From Trametes villosa (lineage: Eukaryota > Basidiomycota > Agaricomycetes > Polyporales > Polyporaceae), in the NCBI GenBank assembly GCA_002964805.2, contig PUDQ02000066.1:992001-1056000 (forward strand): a stretch of 64,000 bases of DNA, in the 5' to 3' direction. A model generated the notes under the pieces. The model searched no databases. It worked only from the letters and a program-made list of their open reading frames with translations, and was not told where the DNA came from. The translations under genes were made by a program, and so were the position numbers. Each line of letters opens with the position of its first letter. The first letter of the stretch is position 1. Shown in pieces: positions 11,506 through 25,188 of this stretch.

Positions 11506-13158
11506 ATGACGCAGACGACTTCTCTCCAGTACGAGGCTCCCTGTGAGTACCGATCGACGCGCTGCGGCCCCGCCTCAGCTCATCATCTGCTTCGCGTGTT
11601 CCGCCTCGTCTTCCCATCGGCGCGCAGGGCCTGTGTACGCACTTGACTGGTGCAAGTCCCCCGCACCAGGACAGTCACTACGCCCACGCTCGGCCTTCCG
11701 ACTTGGCATCGCCTCGCTCACGGATGACTACCGGAATCGGATCGCCATCGTCGGGCTACAGGACGAGCGGGTGCTCGTCGAGGACGACTACACTGAATAC
11801 CCAGACTTCGTCACCCTCGTCGAGGCGCAGCACGGCTACCCCGCAACGCGCCTGCAGTGGCAACCCTCGACCGCGAACAGCTTCGCGTGGAGTCAGAAAT
11901 CCGCGAATGCGGAGCTGCTGGCCACGACTGGAGATGCGCTGAGGGTTTGGGAATACTCGAGCGATGGGACAGGCGCTGTGGGCGCGTATGTGGGCCGGCA
12001 GGGGAGCGGAGGGGGAGGGCACAAGTTGACTCTCAAGACGGCACTATCTGGAGTGAGTGGTCATTTGAATCACACCAACGTCCCTTCGTCGCGCCGAACC
12101 TGCGTTCAACGGTGCTCAAGCACTGGGCTGTGGAGGTGGTTCGGTGCGCCCTCTACGCGACCGTAAACAGCGCCGCTACAGCCAAAGGCTGGTCTGCCCG
12201 CATACCTCGCCATTTCCACCTCCATACCTCACAGGGATCTATGTTGGGCAGCGCTAATGCATCACCTCGTGCAGCAAAGTAAAGTCCAAAACAACAACAC
12301 CGGTGCACCATTAACAAGCTTCTCCTGGAATGAGAAGTCACCGAGCCTCATCGTCACCTCCTCGATCGACACGACCTGCACCGTCTGGAACATCGACACC
12401 TCCACAGCCATCACCCAGCTTATAGCGCACGACCGCGAAGTCTATGACGTCGCCTGGCTGCCCGGGTCCACCGACATCTTCGTCTCCGTCGGCGCGGACG
12501 GCTCGTTGCGCGCGTTCGACCTACGCAGCCTCGAGCACTCCACCATCCTCTACGAGACACCCGCGCCAAAGAACATGCCGCCCCCAACGGCGTCTCCCTC
12601 GTCATCCGCGCGCCCGCCGACGTCCCCCTTGCTCCGAATTGCGTTCAACCCGGCAGACTCGAACTACATGTCGACGTTCCACATGGACGGCACGGAGATC
12701 CAGATCCTGGACATGCGCAGTCCTGGCCAGCCGGTGATGGAGCTTAAGGCGCACCGCGCACAGGTGAACGCGCTCGGCTGGAGCTCGACCGACTCGCAGC
12801 TCCTCGCCACCGCAGGTAAGCCGCCCTCCTCTTCCCGTTCCCCTCCCGCGCCTCACACCCGACCCCGCGCGCAGGCGACGACAGCCAGCTGCTCCTGTGG
12901 GACCTCGCACCTCACACACAAGCCGCCGCGGCGACCTCGCCGCGCAACGCCAGCTCGGGGCTGAGCTCGCCGCGGCCGGACGTGAAGAAGCGGGTGATCA
13001 CGGACCCGGTCATGGCGTACACGGGCGCGGGCGAGATCACGAACCTCGCGTGGTCGCCGCACATCGCGAGCATGGCGATGAACACGGGCCACACCACCGC
13101 GCCGGGCGAGTGGATCGCGCTCGCGATGGGCAAGAGCATCAAGGCGCTCAAGGTGTAG
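11506..13158 (+). CDS. DCAF7/WDR68 (AN11/TTG1)-like WD40 protein
   Basis: WD40 beta-propeller scaffold of the DCAF7 / WDR68 / AN11 family. Relatives bind DYRK kinases or act as DDB1-CUL4 substrate receptors. Four exons fit in phase: 11506-11542, 11628-12052, 12275-12815 and 12875-13158, giving about 428 residues. The start MTQTTSLQYEAP splices to WPVYALDWCKS, the usual family opening. An upstream in-frame ATG at 11434 is less likely. Later blocks are APLTSFSWNEKSPSLIVTSS, TCTVWNID, REVYDVAWLPGSTDIFVSV, LRAFDLRSLEHSTILYE, HRAQVNALGWSS, QLLLWDL and GEITNLAWSP, ending GKSIKALKV. It is longer than the animal protein (about 340 residues) because of Pro/Ser-rich and Gly-rich loops. It lies in the spacer of the inverted duplication and is single-copy here. 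Confidence 0.9.
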
Positions 13159-15476
13159 TATCGGCCGCGGGAGGGTCCATTGCGAGGAGGCGAGAGGAGA
13201 GGAGACTCCCAAATTGTGGCAGGCTTGGGCCGGCGGCAGCGGGTGGGCCGGCCTTGAGCGTCGACCGGAGGAGGACAGGGACGCAGGGACGTGGTTGATA
13301 GGCGTTGGGCGTGCTGTGCAGCGCTGCGCGTCCTCGGCGGGAGATTGCTTATCGTACGGAGGCCTATCCACGGTGCAGGCGACGCGCGGACGACGCCTCC
13401 GAGCCCAAGTGCTACCTCCAAGTGCTAGCGTGCCTTGGCCGCACGCTCTTGCGACCGTCGTCCGTAGCCCGGCTCCCTATCCGTCGGCGGCGGCCAATGT
13501 GCGTTGGCATGTCCCGACGTCGGCGTTCCTGGCGCTGTGTACGCATGTTGCTTCGAGATTGTACGTCGTGCTTGCTCTCTAGTATTGTTTGGAACGGAAG
13601 ATTGGCTCGTCGGACTTGCTTCGTTGTACTACGAGTGACAAATGACCGGTATCGACTATTAAGCAGCGAGAACAGACCAGGTACAGCGCTACAACACTAA
13701 CTACGCAGGATCCGACTTTTCCTAAGGAAACATCCGTTCACTAGGCACGCACACCTACTATCACGCGACGCCCCATGCAAAAGCCCCCAAGCACTGCAAA
13801 TGGCCCGTTGTAACTCTTTCGTCCACCCGTTTATTGTTAAACCCGCAGGTTCGATTGATTGGAACATTCATAGAGGTCTTGCAGAATATGAAGGTGATAG
13901 GGAGGGAAGTGGAAGAGATGAGTAGTTAGTCGAGAGACAGTGGCTTTGAGAGGTGTATGTGTTCACTTTCCAGACACTTGACGGTCAGATCTATGCTCGA
14001 CTCCTCCCCCGATAAATGTCAAACTTGGCATGTCGCATTCATAGCCCGCATACAGTGTATTCCATCTGCCCGATATAAATTCCGGGCATGGAGAAGTCGC
14101 CTCGCAGACGTAGTTCATTCTCTACAAAGGGGCCTCTAGGATCCAGTGACGCGTTCGTACTTCGACCATCGAGCGACGCGAGTGCCCGGTGGTGCAAGGC
14201 CAAATGCAGTGACTGGTAGCGATCAGAGCAACATTACTTGCAAACCCACACACCCAGCGCGACCACGTCGGTGCTGGATTCTCTCCTGTGACCACGGGTC
14301 ACTAGTCTCTCCGATCGTTCGCATTACAACTTGATCCTCTCACCGGAAGAGCTCCGACGCTCACCCAAGACATCGCACGCCAAAACCCACTCGACAGAGA
14401 TGGTTGCAATACATACTTAGACCGCCCCTCCCCACTGTACAGCAGGCATTGTATGGCAGGGTGACTGCATAACAGATCCACGTTGTCCAAACTTCGCCAC
14501 TAGGGGTAGTTGGTTTTGTCCGGATTATATCCTGAGGCAGAGGGCCTCTTGGAGTCTCAAAATCTCGGAAGGGTCCGGATGAGGCCCTAGAGATTTGGTA
14601 AGATGTCGGGGGTCCTGGAAACATCCGTCCATAGCTAGGCACACCCACCTATGTGGTGTTTGTGTTAAAATTGAGGCGAAGGGGCCGTCTTCCAGAAGGC
14701 CGCGGGAACCCCCTGGATCGTCGGTATCGTCCACGGTGAGTGTAGAGAAGTTTTCCGCCCGATATCAACGCTGATGCGAAGTCAAGAAGCAGCTCAGGAT
14801 CCCAAGGCCATCACCGACGACGCCTGGAATCCTGCGTTGTCCAGGTGGCTGGGTCCTTGCACAGTGCGCACACGACCCGCCCGAGACATGGCCCCGCTCA
14901 CGATACACAAATTATACCGTTCGCATGGTGCTAGACTGCCACGACGCACCGGAGCTCGAGCTATCAGCTGCCCGGGCTGGCATCTCGCCATGTGGGGCCT
15001 GGGAAGGGGGCAATCACGGCGGGTGCCTGTCTGCACAGGGCGCGGGGGCGTATCATGGGATGCTGCTGATATGCGCCGTGTGCGGTGGCTCGCGAGGCCG
15101 TGGCCCGTTGTGGAGGTGAAACCAGTCGTGCGATAGCAGCACTCGGTCGGTGGCAGCTTGATACGTGCACGTCGCTCGGGGGGAGGGGACAGGCGAGTGA
15201 TGTCGCGCTGAAGGAATGCGTAGATACGGGTCGTCGAGGGTGTCGCTTGGCGGTACAGCGGTGTGCGCACGGCTGCCAGACAGCGCCCTCGCGGCCGGGG
15301 AGCTAGCGGGTCATGTGTGCACTTGGTCGTGTGTAACGCCCTTCGCTGCTTGCAGGGACCGACGTCGGAGGAAGATGTTGCGCTCGTCCGGGGATATTTT
15401 CTCCTTCAGTTGTAACTGCGGTCGTTGTGCGCTCTGCAGATTAAGAAATGCTTGAGCGAGGCGAACGACAGGCGTT
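13159..15476. other. Gene-poor stretch
   Basis: About 2.3 kb between the WD40 gene and the nucleoside transporter. Open frames are short and unconvincing on both strands, and I see no transposon ends or tandem repeats. The last few hundred bases should be the transporter promoter. Confidence 0.5.
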
Positions 15477-15509
15477 CTTATCTAGCTATTCGCGGGTGGG
15501 GGCGATAAG
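15477..15509. promoter_or_regulatory. Pair of GATA-factor-type sites upstream of the nucleoside transporter
   Basis: AGATAAG (minus strand, 15477-15483) and CGATAAG (plus strand, 15503-15509) match the HGATAR consensus of fungal AreA/Nit2-type nitrogen regulators. They face each other about 255-290 bp before the transporter ATG. Function is inferred only from position and consensus. Confidence 0.35.
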
Positions 15510-15764
15510 GATATGGGTCCAGGCACGAGCCAATCCGGGGCAGGGAAAAGTAAGATTGATGAGCCCGCGTGGTGCAGCGGCCCCATCGGGCGCCTGTGCG
15601 CGAGCGAGATCGCGCGCCGCCGTCGCCCGTCGGTATATCAGCCACCCCACCCGCCGGCCCAGATTTCTCTGCCGCTCTCTGCCAGTGCCCCCCTCGACCC
15701 CGAGCCCTCTCGCTCTCCTCCCAGAGGCCTGCTTCCCCCCACGCCCCCGGAAGCCCAGGACGAC

Positions 15765-18282
<2,518 letters not shown>

Positions 18283-18688
18283 GCCCCCGCCCGCTGGGTT
18301 TATTCCTCTTCCTTTTGAACGGGGTTCTGTACGATGCTTTTGTAACGCGGTGTCGTGTTTGGCGGACCGTGGGAGTGGTTGTTGTTGTGTTTATTGCTAT
18401 GTTGCCGCTTGTGATTGGGCTTGGGAGACGCATCGGGCGGGAAAGTAGCCTACGGCGCGATGGGCTGCACATGTATGTAGCATGTCAGAATACTAATCAG
18501 GTATTGTACCTTCCTCCCTTCATGATGCATAGACTTTTGTGAACGTGTTGAGTGCGCGGTAGGCGGGAGCACCAGCCGCGCAGGGCACCGGGGGATAGAA
18601 GCGCCCACCGTGAGTTTAGCGCCAGCGCAGATTGGCTCCCGACCATGAATGCATGACCAGCTCTTGCTGCTCATTGCATCCACTTGAA
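18283..18688. other. 3' flank of the nucleoside transporter
   Basis: About 400 bp between the transporter stop and the TA-flanked element. It probably holds the 3' UTR. No gene or repeat is seen. Confidence 0.5.
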
Positions 18689-18690
18689 TA

Positions 18691-19247
18691 CAGTCGACAC
18701 CGTTATAACCCATACCTTTTGGGAAGGGCCCCAAGGTATGGGTTATCACAGGATATGGGTTACCAGAGTTAGCGCCCGTCTGGCGCCCACATGCCGCCTA
18801 CCAAGCGCCCGTTGAGTATGGGTCGGGCGCGGCCAAAAATTCACTGTACTCCACTTGAGCAAGTTGTGTTGCACATTAAAGTCTCTATTGAGACCCCTTG
18901 GCCACCAGAATCGATCAGTGGAAGGTATCTTGGTGAGCGACGTTGCGCGCTTCCACAGGCGCCCAAAGGCCGGAGGACCGGAATGCCCTCGATGATGTCG
19001 CAAACACCTGTTTCAGGCGCAAAGTATGGATCTCGATGAGCAAATGCCATCGTTCAGTCAGTAAACTGCCTTATTAGGTCTCATAAACCTATGGGTTTTT
19101 CCTCCAAATAGGTATGGGTTATGGGGTTTGACAGGATCATGGGTTATGGGGTCGATTTCCCCCTTTCCCGAGTCGGGAAGGCCAAAAATGTATGGGTTTT
19201 GACAGGTTATGGGTTATGAGGGGTATGGGTTATAACGGTGTCGACTG
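18691..19247. mobile_element. Non-autonomous pogo/Tc1-mariner-like element (MITE) with TA duplication
   Basis: The 557-bp segment begins CAGTCGACACCGTTATAA and ends with its exact reverse complement. The terminal inverted repeats are perfect over 26 bp. TA flanks both sides (18689-18690 and 19248-19249), as expected of the TA target-site duplication of Tc1/mariner-type elements. Further copies of TATGGGTTAT-like motifs crowd both inner ends as subterminal repeats. There is no transposase frame inside, so movement would need an enzyme encoded elsewhere. It lies between the nucleoside transporter and peptidase B, inside the spacer of the inverted duplication. Confidence 0.88.
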
Positions 19248-19249
19248 TA

Positions 19250-19990
19250 CTTAATAATGGCGCGGCTCCTCGTCCAAGGCTCTCGCAGTAGAAGCTTCAT
19301 CACGGATAGCTGTTCCAACATACTGTTCCGCGAGATGCCTACATGACGCGTAAGTGCTGCCCAACACTGCCATCCGGCGAACTGACAGTGATAGCCTCCA
19401 GAGGCACGGTTGTGAACTCACCGTGCGGATAATGTACACACCCTGCGGGCTGCGGAGCTTCTTGAATCCCCGCGGCACAGTACAGGATGCATCTGCGAAG
19501 GCTGAGGGCTGAGAAGCTACCCGTGTCTCGCCGCGGCTGCCTCGCGAAGGCGTGCGCGCACCGCCGGGGCGGTCTTTCGTCAAATTCGATGTCTCAGTTG
19601 CCACGCCTCGCGTTGCGTGGCTGCGCATATTCCTGTCGGCCGCTACATTTGGGGATCACCGACGGTACCCTGTGGCTGGCATATTCGGTGCACATGTCCA
19701 CCGCAGTATAGCAGACCGGCACCACAACATATGGGAAACATCAGCGTTCGATTTCTGCTATAGACAGAGGGGACATCGCAGCGCTGATCTGGCACGTTCG
19801 CACTCAAGAATCCCGAGCGAGCCCACCCCGACAACTCCGGGAAAACGGGTATCGACGTGCCTTGCATCGCCGCCACAGGCAGCTGCCACTGCCAGTGGAC
19901 CCTCGCGAACCGATGCCAATCTGGGGCGCGGTTTTGGATTTTTGCAATTCTGTCTTTTCCGGTCGGAAACGGGCGGACCGCTTGTGCACA
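19250..19990. other. Gap between MITE and peptidase B
   Basis: About 740 bp with only short open frames and nothing recognisable. Its end should be the upstream region of peptidase B. Confidence 0.5.
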
Positions 19991-20077
19991 TCGCCGACAG
20001 CGTCGGGGGGAGCGCGATGCGAGTTACAGTACTTATAGGTACGTTGATGGAGGAAGGGAGGCCCATTCCGCACTGCG

Positions 20078-22184
20078 ATGACTTTCTCTTTCTCTTTCTT
20101 CCGGGGCGTCGCCCCCGCGCTCGCTTTTTTCTCTTTCTTCGTTGCTACGAACGGGCAGACGGCCGGCTCCTCACCATCACCCTCGGGTGGAGCGAAGTAT
20201 GGCGACCTGACCCAGTCCGCCCCCGTTGACGTCGGTTTGACGAGCGTCCAAGACAACCAGGTACGAGCTCCGTCTTCTTTGCCCATTCTTTGTGTGCTGA
20301 AGCGACGTATCAGTACATCGTTGACATCGTCTTGGGAGGACAACGTGAGTCCTCATGCAGCGAATGTCTCGGGGCTGCTCTGACTCCCCGAGTCTCACAG
20401 CTTTCAAGGTCATCATCGACACTGGTTCTACGGACCTATGGGTCGATATGGACGGCCGCGACGTCCAGGTTGTCAATAACACAGATATCGTTGTCGACAC
20501 CGCATATGCAGCCGGAGAGGTCAAGGGCAACGTCGCCTTCGCCGAACTACGCCTAGGCCCGTATGTGATTCCTCATCAAGGTAGTGCCTTCTGTCTCTAT
20601 TGCTCCCGCAGTACACGATCTGACGCATTATCGCAGCCTTCTGCAACGCTACGAACGTGAGAAACAGCGCGCTCGCCTGCGTAGGGATCGCTCACTCACG
20701 TACCGCAGGTCACCGGCATGCCGGAGGGTGTGCAAGGACTGATGGGCATGGCGTTCGAGACCGCCAGGATCTACGAAGGCATGGAGAAGGCGTGGGGGAC
20801 GGAGAGCGCGAACGAGCTCGCCCGCGGCTCCATGTCGAACTTCCTCGTCCAGGACCCGTCCACGCCCGGCTTCTTCGACCTCGAGCTCGGCCGCACGTTG
20901 CTGAACGGCACCAATGTCAACGGCCACCTGTTCGTCGGCCAGCACCTGGCGAGCGCGGCCGACGCGCTCGCGAAGGCACCGAAGCTCGAGCGCGTGCATC
21001 CGAACCACTGGACGGTCGCGCTCGACGCGATGCTCATCAACGGGAAGCCGTTCACGGGCTGGAACAAGTCGGGCGTCGCGGGCACCCCCGAGGGCAAGGT
21101 CGCGGCGGTGTTCGACTCCGGGTTCACCACGTCGGCGTGGCCGGTTGACGTGATCGACGCCGTGTACGGAGCCATCCCGGGCGCCGTGAAGTACGATGCC
21201 CCGCTGCCCTTCCCCACCATCGCGAACGCGGGCACGCCGCACAACTGGATCGTGCCTTGCAACGCTAGCGCGAACATCTCGTTTGTCTTTGGGTAGGCCA
21301 CCCCTTTCTCGTCGAAGCCCGATGACGCTGACCATACTATGCCTGAATAGCGGACAGGAGTACCCCGTCCACCCGTTGGACGTCGTCAGCTTCAATCCGG
21401 TGCTCCCGATTACGGAGCTCGACGGCATCGTCCTGGTCGCAAACGCGACCATCTGCACCAACCGCTTTTTCGCCGGTACTCCGACCGACGAGTTCGACAT
21501 CCTGCTCGGCATGGGCTTCCTCCGCAACGTCTACGGCTCGTACGTCCTCTCGCTCGCACTCAAGCGCTCTCGTCTGACGCTCGCCTATGCAGGTTCCAGT
21601 ATGGCAACTACACGCCCCCAGGGTTCAACATCACCGGCCAGAAGCCGTTCGTCCAGCTGGTGTCGGTGACGGACAAGGACGCCGCCTGGGCGGAGTTCTA
21701 CGACTACTACAACCAGAGCGTGGTCGTCGGGGGCCCGCCCGAGGTGGACCCTGCCAACTGGGCCAAGTTCATCAAGGACCTCGACCTTGGCTCCGACGAC
21801 GACAGTGCCGACAACTCCACTACTAGCTCGACCTCGACCTCTCTCCCCAGCATGGGCACTACTGCGGCATCTACTCAGACCGGTGCAGGCGCGACGCCGG
21901 TGTCGACCGCATCTGCGAGCATCGATGACGCGCAGAACCTCGCCGTCGCAGGCGCGCTCGCAGAGGACGATGCTTCCACGAAGGACTCGGGCAGCAAGTA
22001 CGGGACCGCGGCGCTCGCTCTGCTCGCCGCGAACGTCGTGGTCGGGCTTGCGGTGCTCGGCGTGACGCTCACGCTGTGCATCCGGGGCGCGAAGGATCGG
22101 CGCGAGGCGCGCTACAAGCCTCTTCGTCTACCCAAGGAGGGCGAGGGCATCGACGCCGAGAGGGGCCCGCTCTATACAGATTAA
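20078..22184 (+). CDS. Membrane-anchored aspartic peptidase (A1 family), copy B
   Basis: Partner of the peptidase at 8395-10418, with matching exon order. The start at 20078 gives the hydrophobic leader MTFSFSFFRGVAPALAFFSF. The spliced protein contains YIVDIVLGGQ, the first catalytic motif IDTGSTDLWVDMDG, the stretch MPEGVQGLMGMAFETARIY, and LGRTLLNGTNVNGHLFVGQH. The second catalytic motif is FDSGFTTSAWP, followed by NWIVPCNASANISFVFG, a FDILLGMGFLRNVYGS block and FQYGNYTPPG. A Ser/Thr-rich stalk leads to a single membrane helix (AALALLAANVVVGLAVLGVT) and a basic tail ending GPLYTD. Several NxS/T sites fit an exported glycoprotein. Both catalytic Asp motifs are intact, so it is probably active. 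Its cellular place (plasma membrane or vacuole) and substrate cannot be read from sequence. Confidence 0.92.
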
Positions 22185-22578
22185 GCTGGTGTTAAAGGCC
22201 GTTTGGTAGTCGTCTCTGTCGTCTCGTAGTGTTCGTCGCATCTCACTCACTTTCTCCGATGTCTCGTCATTCTCTGTCGTTCATATACACACACCCTCTA
22301 TAGTCGTAGCATATCTCGCATCTGTATATTCGTCACGGACTTGCATCAACTACTATATACTTATTGAATTTGTTCCCAAATGCTGCTGGTCCACCAGTGG
22401 CGATGGGCCCTGTAACGAACCGGAACGTGGGCACCAGAAAGCGAGCCTTCGTCAGTATTGCTTCTACTGTGTTTTAGTAAGGGTGAGCAGGGTCTTCCGC
22501 CCGTCACCTTCAAGATTAATGACTCGTATCATCGCAAGCAAACAAGCGTGAACGAGCGATGTCATATGTATTAATATC
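22185..22578. other. 3' flank of peptidase B
   Basis: About 390 bp, pyrimidine-rich just after the stop, probably 3' UTR. No gene is seen. Confidence 0.5.
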
Positions 22579-22638
22579 CGCAATGTTATGGCGGTGCTAC
22601 GCTGAACGGCGTTATGTGGCGGAAATGAGAGATGACTG
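22579..22638. other. Conserved non-coding block downstream of peptidase B
   Basis: Complement of the block at 8059-8119 and nearly identical to it. It is the best-preserved non-coding piece of the duplication. A second, less conserved match (about 22890-22980 with 7919-8000) lies beyond it in mirror order. Confidence 0.6.
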
Positions 22639-23314
22639 GGGGTGGGGAGTCGGCCTCTTCTTCGGAAGTAAGCGTATGCCCTAATCACGTCGTCGCCGAC
22701 TCGGGCGATCGTCTGTGGTAGACGGGGAGGTTCTGGGCCTGAACCTAGACAATCAGTCGACGCAGGTCAGCAGCCGTACGACAACTTTTGAGTTGCAGTG
22801 TATTTCTGCTCACCGTGCCTGTCCCGAGACAGTGCTTTCGCTGCTTCCGCACTATGGCGGCCTTAGTGCCGTATATGACTAGCCTGCATTCCAGAGCTCA
22901 GCAATCGGACCACGTATCGACAAGCCACAGGAGCAGCACACACCTGATCCGCGCCTTTGCCGCCGTATGGCGCAAGGCATATTCCTTGAGGAGGTGCGAG
23001 AGTGGGGCCCTGAGCACGTCCCCACCAACTCGAAGCCGGGTGGCCTGTAGCGCGCGTTAGCATCGCGTCCTGCGCGCGACCGGGGACTCGGAGGACCGCG
23101 ACGTACCTATCGAAGCGCGTAGAGGGCAGCCTCTTCCGGTGCGCAGTTCCTCCGGTGCGGTCCCCCGGTTATTCCGCAGGCGAACCTAAGATTCCGCCGA
23201 CGCTGCTCGCAGCCCGGGCCACGGGGTGATGGTGCTCCGCAGGTCCTTCGCCAGTTTCCTCGTCAGTCCGTCTCCGGCCCTCTACCCGTGTGGGTGTTCT
23301 GAGGTCTGGAGCAC

Positions 23315-23463
23315 AGCCTTGGGCTTTCTGATCTAACGTGGAGGGATTGAGCCCTCTCAGCCTTGGGCTTTCTGACCTAGCGCTGCACCTCGGGGCTCTC
23401 TCAGCCTCGGGCTTTCTGACGTGCCGCTGCAGCTCGGGCCCCTCTCAGCCTTGGGCTTTCTGA
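23315..23463. repeat. 44-bp minisatellite, four copies (right arm)
   Basis: The 17-mer AGCCTTGGGCTTTCTGA starts at 23315, 23359, 23403 (one base changed) and 23447, an exact 44-bp period. The rest of each unit is more variable. It is the complement of the two-copy array in the left arm. Since 44 is not a multiple of three, extra copies would shift any reading frame that runs through it. Confidence 0.9.
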
Positions 23464-24065
23464 TCTAGCCCAGGGCGCCGCGGCGTCTCTAGGACGACGC
23501 GCGGCAGCCGGAAGCCCTGCGAGTCGAGTCGCGTCAGCATCGCTCAGATGCTACTCGGCGAGGCGCGGGAGAGGACGTACCAAGCAGAGAGAAGCGATGC
23601 GCTGCGGGGTTCATTCGCCCAGCGTTGCCGACCCATCCACGTGCCCCGTTTACCGAGGTTGGTGCGGGGCAGCCTGCAAGGACCTGTAACGGGCCGGGGC
23701 CTCGCGCCGGTCGAGATCGAGCGTGAACGAGTGAGATTCGAGGATGCTAGGCGTGGTACGGGCGAAGCGAGGGCGGGGCGCGAGCACCAGCGCCGTACTG
23801 GCGTTGGTTCGTCGAAGAGAACGGAAGCGTATCGTAGGGCGTATAGTACGAGTTCCGAATCGGGAAGTCACGTGTAACGTAGCCGTTACAGGACCGTACA
23901 TCTGGGGGTAGCGGTGAGCAGCTTGCGCGGGCATGCGGGGCACGCCGCGCGGCGACTTGGAGGACTCACGGTAGGGTCCGAGGCGCAGGGCTTGCTTTGA
24001 GAGGTTTGTCTGCCAGAGAGGGGTGCACGCTTGCGCGCGTCGGGCGGGGGGTCGTGCGTGCCCAT
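23447..24065 (-). pseudogene. Small duplicated transcription unit, right copy (coding status doubtful)
   Basis: Not recognised as a known family. The ATG at 24065 opens MGTHDPPPDARKRAPLSGRQ, closely matching the left copy. The first donor (GTGAGT) sits one base out of phase relative to the left copy. The second segment carries about 200 bp of sequence absent from the left copy. The shared stretch GHVDGSATLGE then meets a TGA where the left copy has TGG. The final exon (FRLPRVVLETPRRPG) ends in QKAQG inside the minisatellite, as in the left copy. Conserved promoter and splice sites with broken frame suggest a decaying duplicate or a spliced non-coding RNA. Confidence 0.3.
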
Positions 24066-24174
24066 CGGTGTGGGCAGTCGCTGTCGCTGTCGATGTCGCG
24101 ATGAGAGAACTCGGTGGGAGGTGAGGAGTGGAGGGAGTGTGTGTTGGTGAGTCTTTCGTCGCTCGCTGGCCTGC

Positions 24175-24180
24175 TTATAT
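24175..24180 (-). promoter_or_regulatory. TATA box of the small unit in the right arm
   Basis: ATATAAGCAGGCC on the minus strand, about 110 bp before the ATG at 24065, matching the left-arm promoter in sequence and distance. Confidence 0.5.
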
Positions 24181-24299
24181 GCGCGCTGGGAACCCGCCGC
24201 TTGGTCCTGTCACGGACGCGGAACGGCAACTACGGCCACGGCGCATTGGACACGGAGCTTAGCTTGGATGGGACGTCTTGCACCGCATTGTCCGGATGA

Positions 24300-25188
24300 T
24301 GGGAGCCGCTTGGACGATGCGCTGCGCACATGCCTGGTTCCCCTTAGCCCTCCCTACCACTGGAGACGTAGGCGGAAGTGCTTCGGGCTATGCTCTCCGT
24401 GCGTCTTCCTCTCGTGGGATTCCGACCCAGCGTCCTTGCTTGGACTATAGCATCTTGCTCGCGCCGGTATATCAGGCTGGCTGCTACATCATTGCGGGCC
24501 AAAGATGAGGTGGCGTGCAGCTGGTGTCGCTACTAGTAAGCAGTACTACAGCGTCAACATCACAATCGCGGTACGTATTGTGAAGTGCACTTACGCTAGG
24601 ACCAACGCCTTACGCATCCTCCTTCTAGTATGCGACGGCGTTTGGGCCACTACAGCGACTTTCGAGCGGTTTTTCCACTTGAGGTCTCCCCTCGCCAATG
24701 CACGTGGGAACAGGAAAAACAGGCGTGGAAAACGTCTGAGGCGAAATTCAGACGAGCTTCTCGGAACTCCCGGTCAGTCACGGCGACTGCATCGGGAAGT
24801 ACCCATCTGACGAGGACACGGTGGAATACCATGGGCTATCACTAACAGCCTGTACAACGTTAGCTTAGCGACCCCGATCCGTATTGTTGAGTGAACTGAC
24901 AGTACTGGGACCGATTCGCCATTAGTCGAGGTTCAACGCGACGGCGCGTGGACTTTGGTGGCACCTTTCAAGACTTCCGCCGGTACTGCGGGCGGGACGA
25001 CATAGACGGACGTCGGAGTTATAAGTCGAAGTCGAGTGGGGCGCGCGAGGCTGTAGAGACCAAGATAATATATGCATATCGTGCCAGTACCTGAGATAAA
25101 TTGGTATAGTCATCACAAACCGTGGATGGTCCTGTAGGTAGCCGGCGGAAGAATCGAAACTAGGGAGCGGTGATACACCACGTCGACC
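24300..25188. other. Gene-poor stretch
   Basis: About 890 bp between the right arm and ferritin-like copy 2. No recognisable gene, repeat or element ends. Confidence 0.5.

Larger units (their letters stand above)
20000..24290. repeat. Right arm of the large inverted segmental duplication
   Basis: Mirror image of about 6850-10540: peptidase gene, conserved non-coding blocks, 44-bp minisatellite, then the small TATA-driven unit on the minus strand. It is longer than the left arm because of extra sequence of roughly 200 bp at about 22640-22890 and again inside the second segment of the small unit. Limits were estimated by eye from fading similarity. Confidence 0.85.
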
